A DNA stretch of 64,000 nucleotides from Spirochaetales bacterium (GTDB taxonomy: Bacteria > Spirochaetota > Spirochaetia > Treponematales > Treponemataceae). Positions 34,352 to 41,684 of the stretch are shown piece after piece; the stretch's first letter is position 1, and every line of letters starts with the position of its first letter. The position numbers were made by a program, and so were the translations under genes. The stretch covers positions 310,001-374,000 of the forward strand of contig QKEL01000008.1 of the NCBI GenBank assembly GCA_003252395.1, read 5' to 3'. The notes beneath the pieces are model-generated. The model saw only the letters and a program-made list of their open reading frames with translations. It did no database searches and was not told the origin of the DNA.

Positions 34352-36340
34352 CTAACGTTTTATTACTCGATCAATGACGGTCATGGGTTCCGGGGGACGG
34401 TCTGGACCGAATCCCGAGCCATTACCCGCAATAAACTGAAAATACGCCAATTGCGTTGAAAGAACCGCGAGCACGCGCATGTTGTCGGTGTTGCTCATCT
34501 TCAGGCCCGATACGCCGGAACATTTCGCGAATAGGCCCGCAACCGTTTTCGGTTCGAAGACGCCCGCCTCGGCCAACGCCTTTTCGGAGGTTACCTCGCG
34601 TATCCAATCCTCGCCCTCGCCGCCGAAAAAACACGCCGCGTCCGGGGCGCGGTACGGTTGCTTCGGCCTGCGCAGGATAGAGGGCGGAACGAGATCGGCA
34701 AACTCCTTTTTGAGGATGTGTTTCTCGTCCAAAACGAATAGCTTCTGCCAGGACGGCAGCCCATGCGCAAGCTTCATGAATTCCGGGTCAAGGAACGGAA
34801 AACGGCCCTCGACCGAATTTCCCATCAGCATGCGGTCCCCTTGGGAAGAGAGAATGTACCCGGGGAGCAGCGTCGTCAATTCGAGCCATTGGGCCCGCGA
34901 TAGGGGATCCCAGGATTCCGAACCGGGCGGCATCGCGTCGATGACCGCGCTCTCGCATGCCGGCAGGTCCGGTGACGGCCGATACCGCGGGGTAAGCAGG
35001 CCCTTGATGGCCTTCGTGGCGTCCCAACGGGGGCGGTGGGAAAGGGCAGGATCGGACAGGTCCGTATTGCGCCCGAAGAAGGCCTTGGCGAACGCGGGGG
35101 TCTTGCCCGGGGAGCGCTCCATCCACGGGTACAGCAGTTCCGCGGCGCGAAAGCGCTTTGAGGAGGCCGGATCGCGACCCCAGAAGGCGCGAACCTTCGC
35201 CTCGCGAAAGATATCGTAACCGGCCAGCATTTCGTCCGAGCCCTCGCCGGTAACGACGACCTTGTAGCCGGCCTTCCTCACGGAGCGCGAAAGGAGGAAC
35301 ATCGGCGCCGGGCCCGAACGCAGCACCGGGCGTTCCGTATGCCAAACGACTTCGGGAAACGCGCGCGCGATATCCGCCGACCCTACCTCGACGCTCCGAT
35401 GTTCCGTTCCCAGGCGGCTTGACATCTCCCTCTGGTAGGCTCCCTCATCGAACTCCGAATCGGTAAACCGAAGGGAGAACGTATTGAGCGGCGTGGAGGT
35501 ATAGTTGGCGATGATCGCGGAGGTGACCGACGAATCGATCCCGCCGGACAGGTACGCGCCGACGGGAACGTCGCTGCGAAGGAATCGCAACCGAGTGGCC
35601 TCCACGAGCGAGGCGCGGAGGCGCTCGCCGTTTTCTTCGATACTTGCGGCGTTTTCCTCGCCCCGGGTAGGAAACCTGGTTTCCCAGAATGCCTTTATAT
35701 CCAATTTCCCGTCCCGGAAGCGCGCCCAATGGCCCGGTTCAAGCTCCCGCACGCCCGCGTATACGCTTACGGGAGCCACAGTGCTCCAAAAGGTAAACGT
35801 TTGGTCAAGCCCGACCGGGTCGAAAGCCCGTTGCAGGTCGGGATCCGCAAACAGGGCCTTTACCTCGGAGGCGAAGAGAAACCGGTCGCCGGAGAATGCG
35901 TAATGGAGGGGAACGATGCCCGCCTGGTCCCGTGACAGGATCAATTCGGCCTTTTGGGCGTCCCAAAGCGCGATCGCCCACTGCCCATTGAACCGCTTAA
36001 AGCAATCGGGGCCCCATTGTTCCCACGCGTGAACGATTACTTCGGTATCGGACGCGGTTTTCATCCGGTGGCCCAGGGCAGCCAGCTCGCGGGAAAGCTC
36101 TACGTAATTGAAAATCTCGCCGTTAAAGCTGATCCATAGATCCCCGCCTTCGTTGCTCAAGGGCTGAACCCCGCCTGCGGCGTCGATTATGGCCAAGCGG
36201 GTATGGCCGAGCGCCGCGAAGCGATCCCGGTAATAGCCTGAGCCATCCGGGCCGCGATGGGCCAAGCGGCCGATCATTTTCACGATAAGTTCCGGTTCGG
36301 GAACGCGATAGGGCGATACGAATCCGCAAATGCCGCACAT
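34352..36340 (-). CDS. asnB: asparagine synthase-like glutamine amidotransferase
   Basis: 662 residues. N-terminal nucleophile glutaminase domain (MCGICGFVSPYR, Cys 2; RLAIIDAAGGVQPL; SFNGEIFNYVE) and C-terminal synthetase domain with the PP-loop LSGGIDSSVTSA near residue 265 and TGEGSDEMLAGY. Both active sites look intact. It moves ammonia from glutamine to an adenylated carboxylate. AsnB paralogues of this type are regular members of exosortase-A/EPS loci, where they are thought to amidate a sugar or peptide substrate. The gene is 2 nt after an ACP-like gene and 15 nt before nadE, so the amidation target may be carrier-bound (inference). Confidence 0.94.
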   Translation of the reverse strand: MCGICGFVSPYRVPEPELIVKMIGRLAHRGPDGSGYYRDRFAALGHTRLAIIDAAGGVQPLSNEGGDLWISFNGEIFNYVELSRELAALGHRMKTASDTEVIVHAWEQWGPDCFKRFNGQWAIALWDAQKAELILSRDQAGIVPLHYAFSGDRFLFASEVKALFADPDLQRAFDPVGLDQTFTFWSTVAPVSVYAGVRELEPGHWARFRDGKLDIKAFWETRFPTRGEENAASIEENGERLRASLVEATRLRFLRSDVPVGAYLSGGIDSSVTSAIIANYTSTPLNTFSLRFTDSEFDEGAYQREMSSRLGTEHRSVEVGSADIARAFPEVVWHTERPVLRSGPAPMFLLSRSVRKAGYKVVVTGEGSDEMLAGYDIFREAKVRAFWGRDPASSKRFRAAELLYPWMERSPGKTPAFAKAFFGRNTDLSDPALSHRPRWDATKAIKGLLTPRYRPSPDLPACESAVIDAMPPGSESWDPLSRAQWLELTTLLPGYILSSQGDRMLMGNSVEGRFPFLDPEFMKLAHGLPSWQKLFVLDEKHILKKEFADLVPPSILRRPKQPYRAPDAACFFGGEGEDWIREVTSEKALAEAGVFEPKTVAGLFAKCSGVSGLKMSNTDNMRVLAVLSTQLAYFQFIAGNGSGFGPDRPPEPMTVIDRVIKR

Positions 36341-36342
36341 AT

Positions 36343-36573
36343 TTATATACCCATCCGCGTTTGAATGAACCGGGCCAAGCCCTCGCTCGTATCCAACCGG
36401 GCGCCTTGCATATCCGCGTCGGACACGCTCAGATCAAGGCAATCCTCCAAAAAAAGGGTAGCCTCGACCGCCCGCAGTTCCGGGTCGTCGTACCCGCCGC
36501 AAGAGGCGAGAAAATCGCGCACAAGCGCCTCAACTCCGTCTTTTTTCATATAGTCTCGCTGATTGCCCCGCAA
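36343..36573 (-). CDS. acyl carrier protein-like protein lacking the phosphopantetheine Ser
   Basis: 76 residues from a TTG start at 36573, chosen because AAGGAG lies 9 nt upstream; the internal ATG at 36549 has only a weak SD. Helical pattern and the C-terminal half (FLEDCLDLSVSDADM...LARFI) match ACPs, but the DSL prosthetic site reads PEL (31-33), Glu 32 replacing Ser. It cannot carry phosphopantetheine in the usual way, so it may be a structural subunit for AsnB or a decoy ACP. Located between Wzz (6 nt) and asnB (2 nt). Similarity to ACP is by eye. Confidence 0.7.
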   Translation of the reverse strand: MRGNQRDYMKKDGVEALVRDFLASCGGYDDPELRAVEATLFLEDCLDLSVSDADMQGARLDTSEGLARFIQTRMGI

Positions 36574-36579
36574 AGGAAC

Positions 36580-37509
36580 TTACTCCTTCCCGCGGGCGTG
36601 GATAAAGGACTTAAGCATATTCAGGGCGATGGCCAACGCCGCGCTTCCCAAGAAGCTCCCCATAAAGATCATAATCGCGAATTTTTTCCGATTGGGTCCT
36701 GACTTTATGTCAGGCACTTCCGCGAGCTCGAATACCTGGAAAATCGGTTCCACCTCGGGCGCGAGCCGGGCGGCCTCGTACTGCGGGTACAGCGCGTTGT
36801 AAATGCGTTCCTGTACGTCGAGTTGGGAACTATAATCCGAATACCTCGGGTCGATATCGGGAATTATTTTCAGCTTGTTCCGCAGGGAGTCGATGTCTTT
36901 TTTCACCGCGGTGATTTTTTGCTCGAGCAATTCCTGCTGTTCTTCCCTCGCGGAGTTTCTTTTTTGGTTATACCATTCGTCCAGCAGGCTGATCATGCGG
37001 TTGACCATGTTTTTCGCCAATACGGGATCCACGGCGACGTAGCCGATCCTCAAGAGGCCGGTGGTCGAAGAATAGGAGAACTGAAAGCGCGAAAGGAGGG
37101 CCTCCCGCAGTTTCTCCTTGCTCGTCGTCTCGAAGGCGTCCTTCATCTTGAACTCGTCGATCAGGCGGTCGAGGATCGTGCGGCTTCGCATCATCTCCAT
37201 GACCTGCGAACCATAATCGAAGCTCCGGGGCACTCCGGTAGAGGTTATGCCGAGGGCCGCCATGATCGAGTTGCTGAAATCCGTTTGCGAGTTCTGCTGA
37301 ATGACGATCGTGGCCCTCGCGGTATAGTAATTCGGCATGGGGCTTCTGTTGGGGGGAAGGGTAAGGCTTACGGCGAAAAAGGCGACGGCGGCCCCCGTCG
37401 TCAACGCGGTGAAGCCTATTATCATCCACTTATAGCGGAACAATACCGCCCAATAATACAGTATCGTTTCTATGAGGCTTTTTTCCGTCGTGTCAGAAGA
37501 ACTATCCAT
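36580..37509 (-). CDS. Wzz-type chain-length determinant
   Basis: 309 residues from the ATG at 37509 (AAGGCGG about 8-10 nt upstream). Two membrane helices, about 25-48 (WMIIGFTALTTGAAVAFFAV) and about 280-303 (FAIMIFMGSFLGSAALAIAL), flank a periplasmic region with a long coiled coil (about 165-235). The proline-containing segment before the second helix fits the Wzz family; there is no C-terminal tyrosine kinase domain. It should set EPS chain length and touch the SLBB exporter. Confidence 0.88.
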   Translation of the reverse strand: MDSSSDTTEKSLIETILYYWAVLFRYKWMIIGFTALTTGAAVAFFAVSLTLPPNRSPMPNYYTARATIVIQQNSQTDFSNSIMAALGITSTGVPRSFDYGSQVMEMMRSRTILDRLIDEFKMKDAFETTSKEKLREALLSRFQFSYSSTTGLLRIGYVAVDPVLAKNMVNRMISLLDEWYNQKRNSAREEQQELLEQKITAVKKDIDSLRNKLKIIPDIDPRYSDYSSQLDVQERIYNALYPQYEAARLAPEVEPIFQVFELAEVPDIKSGPNRKKFAIMIFMGSFLGSAALAIALNMLKSFIHARGKE

Positions 37510-37605
37510 TGCTATCCCGCCTTTATGTATCCCAATCCCCGCGGCCAACGGCCGAAGGGACGTCAAGCGCGCGGGCAGCCGAGGCCGGGCGCGCGCCGCT
37601 TTCCC

Positions 37606-37625
37606 AAGGTCCGAAGGCGGACCTT
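37606..37625 (-). other. stem-loop at end of ACP gene
   Basis: Perfect 8-bp inverted repeat AAGGTCCG/CGGACCTT with a 4-nt loop, starting in the ACP stop codon. No T-run, so read-through to wzz is expected; it may protect the upstream mRNA and explain higher ACP expression within the operon. Confidence 0.5.
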
Positions 37626-37878
37626 ATTTCTTCGAAAGGATAAAGCGCGACAGGTTGTTCAGTGAGTCCAGGTTTTCGGGAACCAGCTCTTTGTCGTCCA
37701 GCGATATGTCGTATTTGTTTTCGATATACTCGATCAGTTCCATGATGCCCGTCGAATCGATGATTCCCCGTTCAATGAACGAATCGTCCTCATGGATGGG
37801 TTCGGATTCGTTCCCGAACATAAAGTTCTCAACTATGTACCCTTTGACGGCTTCCTTGATCTGCTGCGCGTTTTCCAT
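37624..37878 (-). CDS. acyl carrier protein
   Basis: 84 residues. The phosphopantetheine Ser 42 sits in GIIDSTGIMELIEYIE, the normal ACP context, and the rest has the acidic four-helix pattern. It probably carries an acyl or aminoacyl group made by one of the AMP ligases in the cluster. SD GGAGAG before the ATG. It lies between the SGNH-like lipoprotein gene (16 nt) and wzz (114 nt, containing a stem-loop). Confidence 0.9.
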   Translation of the reverse strand: MENAQQIKEAVKGYIVENFMFGNESEPIHEDDSFIERGIIDSTGIMELIEYIENKYDISLDDKELVPENLDSLNNLSRFILSKK

Positions 37879-37894
37879 CGAGACTCTCCATTAC

Positions 37895-38728
37895 TTATTG
37901 ATATATCGTATCTATAAAAGATATAAACTTTTTCGCCGCCATCAGCGAGGCCGCCCCGTTCAGGTGGCCCCCGTCGGCGGTATATGACGGGACGAGACCG
38001 TAGTAGCGACGCCCGTCGACCAAGCCGGTTTCCCGCGACCCGTCCGGATAGGTCGATTCCAGTTCCGCGAGATCGAAAACACGGTTACCGTACGACGAGC
38101 GGATAAGCTCGTTATACTCCTGGCGCGCGAGATTCTCGGCGGCCCCCGTCGGCATGCGCCCAAGCAAACGCTTTACCCATGCCTTTGGCCCCTTTTGTAC
38201 GGTGGTCAGGGGGACCGTTACATGCATAAACGTGACCGACGGATACTTTCGGCGCAATCGCTCGATCATCGCCGAATACGACGAGAACAGGGCCCGTACG
38301 TCCGTTTCCGCGTCAAAGTCGACGTAACACAGCTTCATGCCCGCGATATCCACGTTCGCGCCCATGCCGTTTTCCAGGCGTGCCTCAAAATCGGCGAACT
38401 TCGTGAGGGGTTTCGTATTCTCGCCGATCGCGGAATGGGAGAATACGGGAGCGGGGGGGAACCCGTCCGGGCCGAGATCGGTGACATCCAGAACGTGAAG
38501 CCCGTTCCCGGCAAGAGCGACGATACCGTCCACTATATTGTAGCCCACGGACATATGGCCGAAATAAAGCGACTTGGAAGCGACCCGATCCAACGCGGCT
38601 TCGTCGAACCCGCGCTCGGCGGTTGGGTCCGCCTCGGGCGCCCTGGAACAGCTCAGAAAAAGCAAGGCGCAATAGATGCTTGCCAGGAGAGGCAACGGAA
38701 ATTTCCAACGAAAACGGACTTTTTGCAT
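37895..38728 (-). CDS. SGNH-hydrolase-like lipoprotein
   Basis: 277 residues. Signal peptide with lipobox LFLSC (Cys 27). The mature part starts with YFGHMSVGYNIVDGI near residue 55 and ends with YTADGGHLNGAASLMAAKKF, a His-containing motif reminiscent of the DxxH block of SGNH esterases, although a clear GDS is missing. It may remove or transfer acyl groups on the polysaccharide outside the cytoplasm. Function uncertain; part of the leftward EPS operon. Confidence 0.65.
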   Translation of the reverse strand: MQKVRFRWKFPLPLLASIYCALLFLSCSRAPEADPTAERGFDEAALDRVASKSLYFGHMSVGYNIVDGIVALAGNGLHVLDVTDLGPDGFPPAPVFSHSAIGENTKPLTKFADFEARLENGMGANVDIAGMKLCYVDFDAETDVRALFSSYSAMIERLRRKYPSVTFMHVTVPLTTVQKGPKAWVKRLLGRMPTGAAENLARQEYNELIRSSYGNRVFDLAELESTYPDGSRETGLVDGRRYYGLVPSYTADGGHLNGAASLMAAKKFISFIDTIYQ

Positions 38729-38796
38729 ATCGTTACTTTAACTTCTCGGGAGTCGATTTTCAATGAAAAACTCCAATTCTTCCATAAATATCGACT

Positions 38797-40158
38797 TTAA
38801 ACCGCCTCCAACGGAGCGGTCCCGTCATGCTCGCCCCCCCTTTCGTAATAGCTCGCCAATGCCCCTGCGCAAAGGATATAGACGGGGGAAACCATGGAAT
38901 TAATGAGGGAATCCAATAAGAAAAAGGTTACCACGAGGCTCAGGACAATCGCGTCCGGCTTGAACGGATTAAGAGGTTCCCCGGCCACTCCTTTCGGAAC
39001 GCCGGATTTTGCCAGCACGGATAACGGGCCTAAGCCCAACGACGCGTAAATCGAAAACAATCCGAAAATACCGGACGTGCTAAAAACGATGATCCAAAAC
39101 GAATCCACCATCTGTATTAATTGGGCGCCGGTTTCCGGGTCGACGGGCCAACCCCTGCCGTAACCGCCCCAGCCAAGGAAGGGCCGCAATAAGGCCCGAT
39201 CGCCGAACAGGTTCTCCTGACGAAGGCGGATAACGAGGGAAGCCACCCGTTCAGGATCGAAAAATCGCGAAATTTGCGCCTCTATTTGGGGGATCGTGAC
39301 GATATTGGACAGTCGAAAGAAAAAATAGCAGGGAATGAACAAGATGAACCATTTCAGGAGTTTCGAGGAACGCTTAGACGCGTACACGAAATACGTAAGG
39401 ATTCCCAGCAAGGTAAAAACGGCCCCATTGCCCGATTTACAGAGCACGACGGACCCGGCGAACGCGAGAAACGCGAGGGCGATCGGGACCTTCCAGGTTT
39501 TTTCCACGCAGCGGGAGCGCCACAGCCAAAAGGCGGTCGTCGTCGCCTCCGCCATCCACAGGGCGACCATCAGTCCATGCTGCATAAAACCGATCGGTCG
39601 ATAGCCCCCGTACCGGAAATGCTGGTCAAAGGAATGCTGAAAGAAACCGTATATAGAAAGATGCAGCTTGGGGCTCATGCGAACCTCAAAAAGAACGACG
39701 GGCACGTACAGCAAACCGCCGATTAGAATGGCGTTCGTCAGGTCGCGCATGGATTCCGGAGAACCGAAGTACCGGCGGCCCGCCCAGAAGATCACCCCCC
39801 AAGAAAAGAAATTCGACAGAATATTCGAAAAGCCGTCATAAAGTCCCAATCCGTTGGATAGGGAAGTGAGAAGGGGCGCCACAAAACACCAAAGTATCAT
39901 CGGCACGTCAAAGCCAGACAGCTTAAAGGGGTTTTTTTGTCGGGAACCGGACAGCAGCTCGCCGAGCGCGATACCGAACGAGATCGAGGTCGTCTTATTG
40001 AGGGAAGGCAAGAGCGGAAGGTCGATGAGCGACATCGGCAGGAAAAGAAACGCGCCCATGACCGCGATAATCGTGGCTTTTCGGGGAGTCTGGGTATTGA
40101 AGAGCGCGATAACGACCGCGATCCAGCCGATGAGCGCGATGGGGTTCAGTATTGGCAT
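38797..40158 (-). CDS. O-antigen ligase/polymerase-like membrane protein
   Basis: 453 residues, mostly hydrophobic with roughly a dozen membrane segments and one larger polar loop (about 275-345, IEAQISRFFDPERVASLVIRL...GRGWPVDPETGAQ), the layout of Wzy polymerases and WaaL ligases. Arg-rich loop residues (RLRQENLFGDRALLRPF) fit the periplasmic substrate loop. It would polymerise the repeat unit or attach EPS to an acceptor. 21 nt after the GT4 gene. Confidence 0.8.
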   Translation of the reverse strand: MPILNPIALIGWIAVVIALFNTQTPRKATIIAVMGAFLFLPMSLIDLPLLPSLNKTTSISFGIALGELLSGSRQKNPFKLSGFDVPMILWCFVAPLLTSLSNGLGLYDGFSNILSNFFSWGVIFWAGRRYFGSPESMRDLTNAILIGGLLYVPVVLFEVRMSPKLHLSIYGFFQHSFDQHFRYGGYRPIGFMQHGLMVALWMAEATTTAFWLWRSRCVEKTWKVPIALAFLAFAGSVVLCKSGNGAVFTLLGILTYFVYASKRSSKLLKWFILFIPCYFFFRLSNIVTIPQIEAQISRFFDPERVASLVIRLRQENLFGDRALLRPFLGWGGYGRGWPVDPETGAQLIQMVDSFWIIVFSTSGIFGLFSIYASLGLGPLSVLAKSGVPKGVAGEPLNPFKPDAIVLSLVVTFFLLDSLINSMVSPVYILCAGALASYYERGGEHDGTAPLEAV

Positions 40159-40179
40159 ATTAGCGTTCCCGCACGGGAA

Positions 40180-41415
40180 TCATCGTTTCGCCTTCGGGTC
40201 GAAATGCCCCGGGCACGCGCCCTTTAAGGCTTCAAGCCGGCGCAAGGCGACTTTATCCCAGGTATACGCCGGGGCCTTGGCCCCGGAGGCCGCGGACATT
40301 CTCCGACGAATAGACTCGTCCGAAACCAGGAGCTTGATTGCCTGAGCGAATCCGTCAATATCGTGGGGATCTATCACCATGCCTTCTTTTCCGTCCTCTA
40401 TCACGCCGCCCGCCCCCATCGGCGAAACGAGGAGCGGCAATGAGGCGCCCAAGGCCAAGTACGTGACGAGCGGGCTCCCCTCCTCCAGGCTCGGGAGGAT
40501 AAAAAAATCCGCGGCGGCGTATACCGGCTTTAGGTCGGACATAAAGTCATGATGCGTTATATTGGGATTTTTTGACATGGCGGCCGCGAGCATGTCGGCG
40601 ACCTCCGGAGAAACGCGCCCGATAACGGTAAGCTTTGCCGTCACGCCCGAGCGGTCCCATGCCTCCAGCAGAAGGTGAATGCCCTTTCGCACACAAACGC
40701 TCCCGACAAAGATCGCGGTAACGGGTTTGTCGCCCCGTTCGCCGAAATCGACGCGCGGAGGCAGAATTTCGGTATCGCGGAGGCCATAGCTCGACTCGAG
40801 GACTTTCGTCCGCGGAATGCCGGCGGTTACTATGGATTCCGTGACCGCGGGGCTGGGGCTAAAGATATAGTCCGAAAGGTTCATGCACGCCAATTCGTCA
40901 TCGACCGCGCCGGTCGTCAGGCCATGACTGGCTGGAGGCAAGCCGATGGCCTCGTACTCGGCGTCGAGAATCCGTTTGCTGCTCATCACGAGGGTATTGA
41001 TTCGTTCGCTCACCACGGTATAACCGCGTTCCTTCAGTTTCCGATACAGCCAAACCGACGCCGATGGCCACGCGTAAACCAAATCGCCGGGACGCAAGGA
41101 CGCGAGGAAGCGAAATTCCGCGAATCGCTCGAGGCTCTCGCCCTTAAAGATTCTTCGGGCGATGGACCAGATAATTCCGGGCGGGATCGCGTCTCGGTAT
41201 ACCCGGAACGCGCGGTGATCGGACCCTGAAGAATGGGTCTCTCTCCGCTTTTTTTTTTTAAAATCGCGCACCGAGTCTTCCGAGCAAATTCCCATAACGT
41301 CGGCCCGTATGTCAGGACCGTTAAAATACAAAAGAATCCGTAGCGCTACGTATGCGATGAGGTTATCCCCGAAAAAGTTCGGGTAGAGAGCTCGAATTCT
41401 TCTACTATGCACCAT
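40180..41415 (-). CDS. glycosyltransferase family 4
   Basis: 411 residues from the ATG at 41415 (AGGAAAGG upstream; the frame to 41478 lies over the promoter area). GT-B fold with AIFVGSVCVRKGIHLLLEA in the C-terminal domain and the nucleotide-sugar binding signature LPSLEEGSPLVTYLALGAS (E-x7-E type), then the usual IDPHDIDGFAQAI. It adds a sugar to the growing EPS repeat unit on the cytoplasmic face. First gene of an eight-gene leftward operon ending with nadE; divergent from the sigma54-driven lipoprotein gene. Confidence 0.9.
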   Translation of the reverse strand: MVHSRRIRALYPNFFGDNLIAYVALRILLYFNGPDIRADVMGICSEDSVRDFKKKKRRETHSSGSDHRAFRVYRDAIPPGIIWSIARRIFKGESLERFAEFRFLASLRPGDLVYAWPSASVWLYRKLKERGYTVVSERINTLVMSSKRILDAEYEAIGLPPASHGLTTGAVDDELACMNLSDYIFSPSPAVTESIVTAGIPRTKVLESSYGLRDTEILPPRVDFGERGDKPVTAIFVGSVCVRKGIHLLLEAWDRSGVTAKLTVIGRVSPEVADMLAAAMSKNPNITHHDFMSDLKPVYAAADFFILPSLEEGSPLVTYLALGASLPLLVSPMGAGGVIEDGKEGMVIDPHDIDGFAQAIKLLVSDESIRRRMSAASGAKAPAYTWDKVALRRLEALKGACPGHFDPKAKR

Positions 41416-41478
41416 GATAAACCTTTCCTGACGTAATTGTTTGCCATTCAGTGTAGTCCGATACCTATCGAAAAGCAT

Positions 41479-41495
41479 GAAAAAACGTTTTTTTC
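41479..41495. other. A/T-tract palindrome in divergent control region
   Basis: GA6CGT7C, a near-perfect palindrome between the GT4 operon and the upstream dyads. Could be a protein site or a bent DNA element; no further support. Confidence 0.35.
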
Positions 41496-41516
41496 GCCTT
41501 CATTCGCCGATCTATG

Positions 41517-41552
41517 ATTACAAAATTGTAATACGATTACGTTTTTGTAAAT
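41517..41552. promoter_or_regulatory. tandem dyads, likely activator (UAS) sites
   Basis: Two inverted repeats in tandem: ATTAC-aaaatt-GTAAT (41517-41532) and ATTAC-gttttt-GTAAAT (41536-41552), centres about 19-20 bp apart, close to two helical turns. They lie about 83-118 bp upstream of the -24 element of the sigma54 promoter, the usual place for enhancer-binding-protein sites, and also in front of the leftward GT4 operon. Confidence 0.65.
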
Positions 41553-41634
41553 AAAAATCGGTCGGTGATTCGCTTCCTGAATTCACTTCTTCTGATCCTG
41601 TAACACTTTAGCACTTTGACCGAAAGATTCAAGC

Positions 41635-41651
41635 TTGGCATGGGAATTGCA
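41635..41651 (+). promoter_or_regulatory. sigma54 promoter
   Basis: TTGGCAT-GGGAA-TTGCA: -24 TGGCAT and -12 TTGC with the invariant GG and GC 12 bp apart, matching TGGCAC-N5-TTGC. The transcript should start near 41662, 11 nt before AGGAGG and the ATG at 41685. Tandem dyads upstream and an NtrC-type activator gene in the same window support it. Confidence 0.8.
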
Positions 41652-41684
41652 ATGGTCAAAGCACAATCTTTACAGGAGGCATCT

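Noticed and set aside
41416-41460. Leftward sigma54 motif TGGCAA-N5-TACG before the GT4 operon
   Set aside because: The -12 element lacks the invariant GC; not accepted as a sigma54 promoter.
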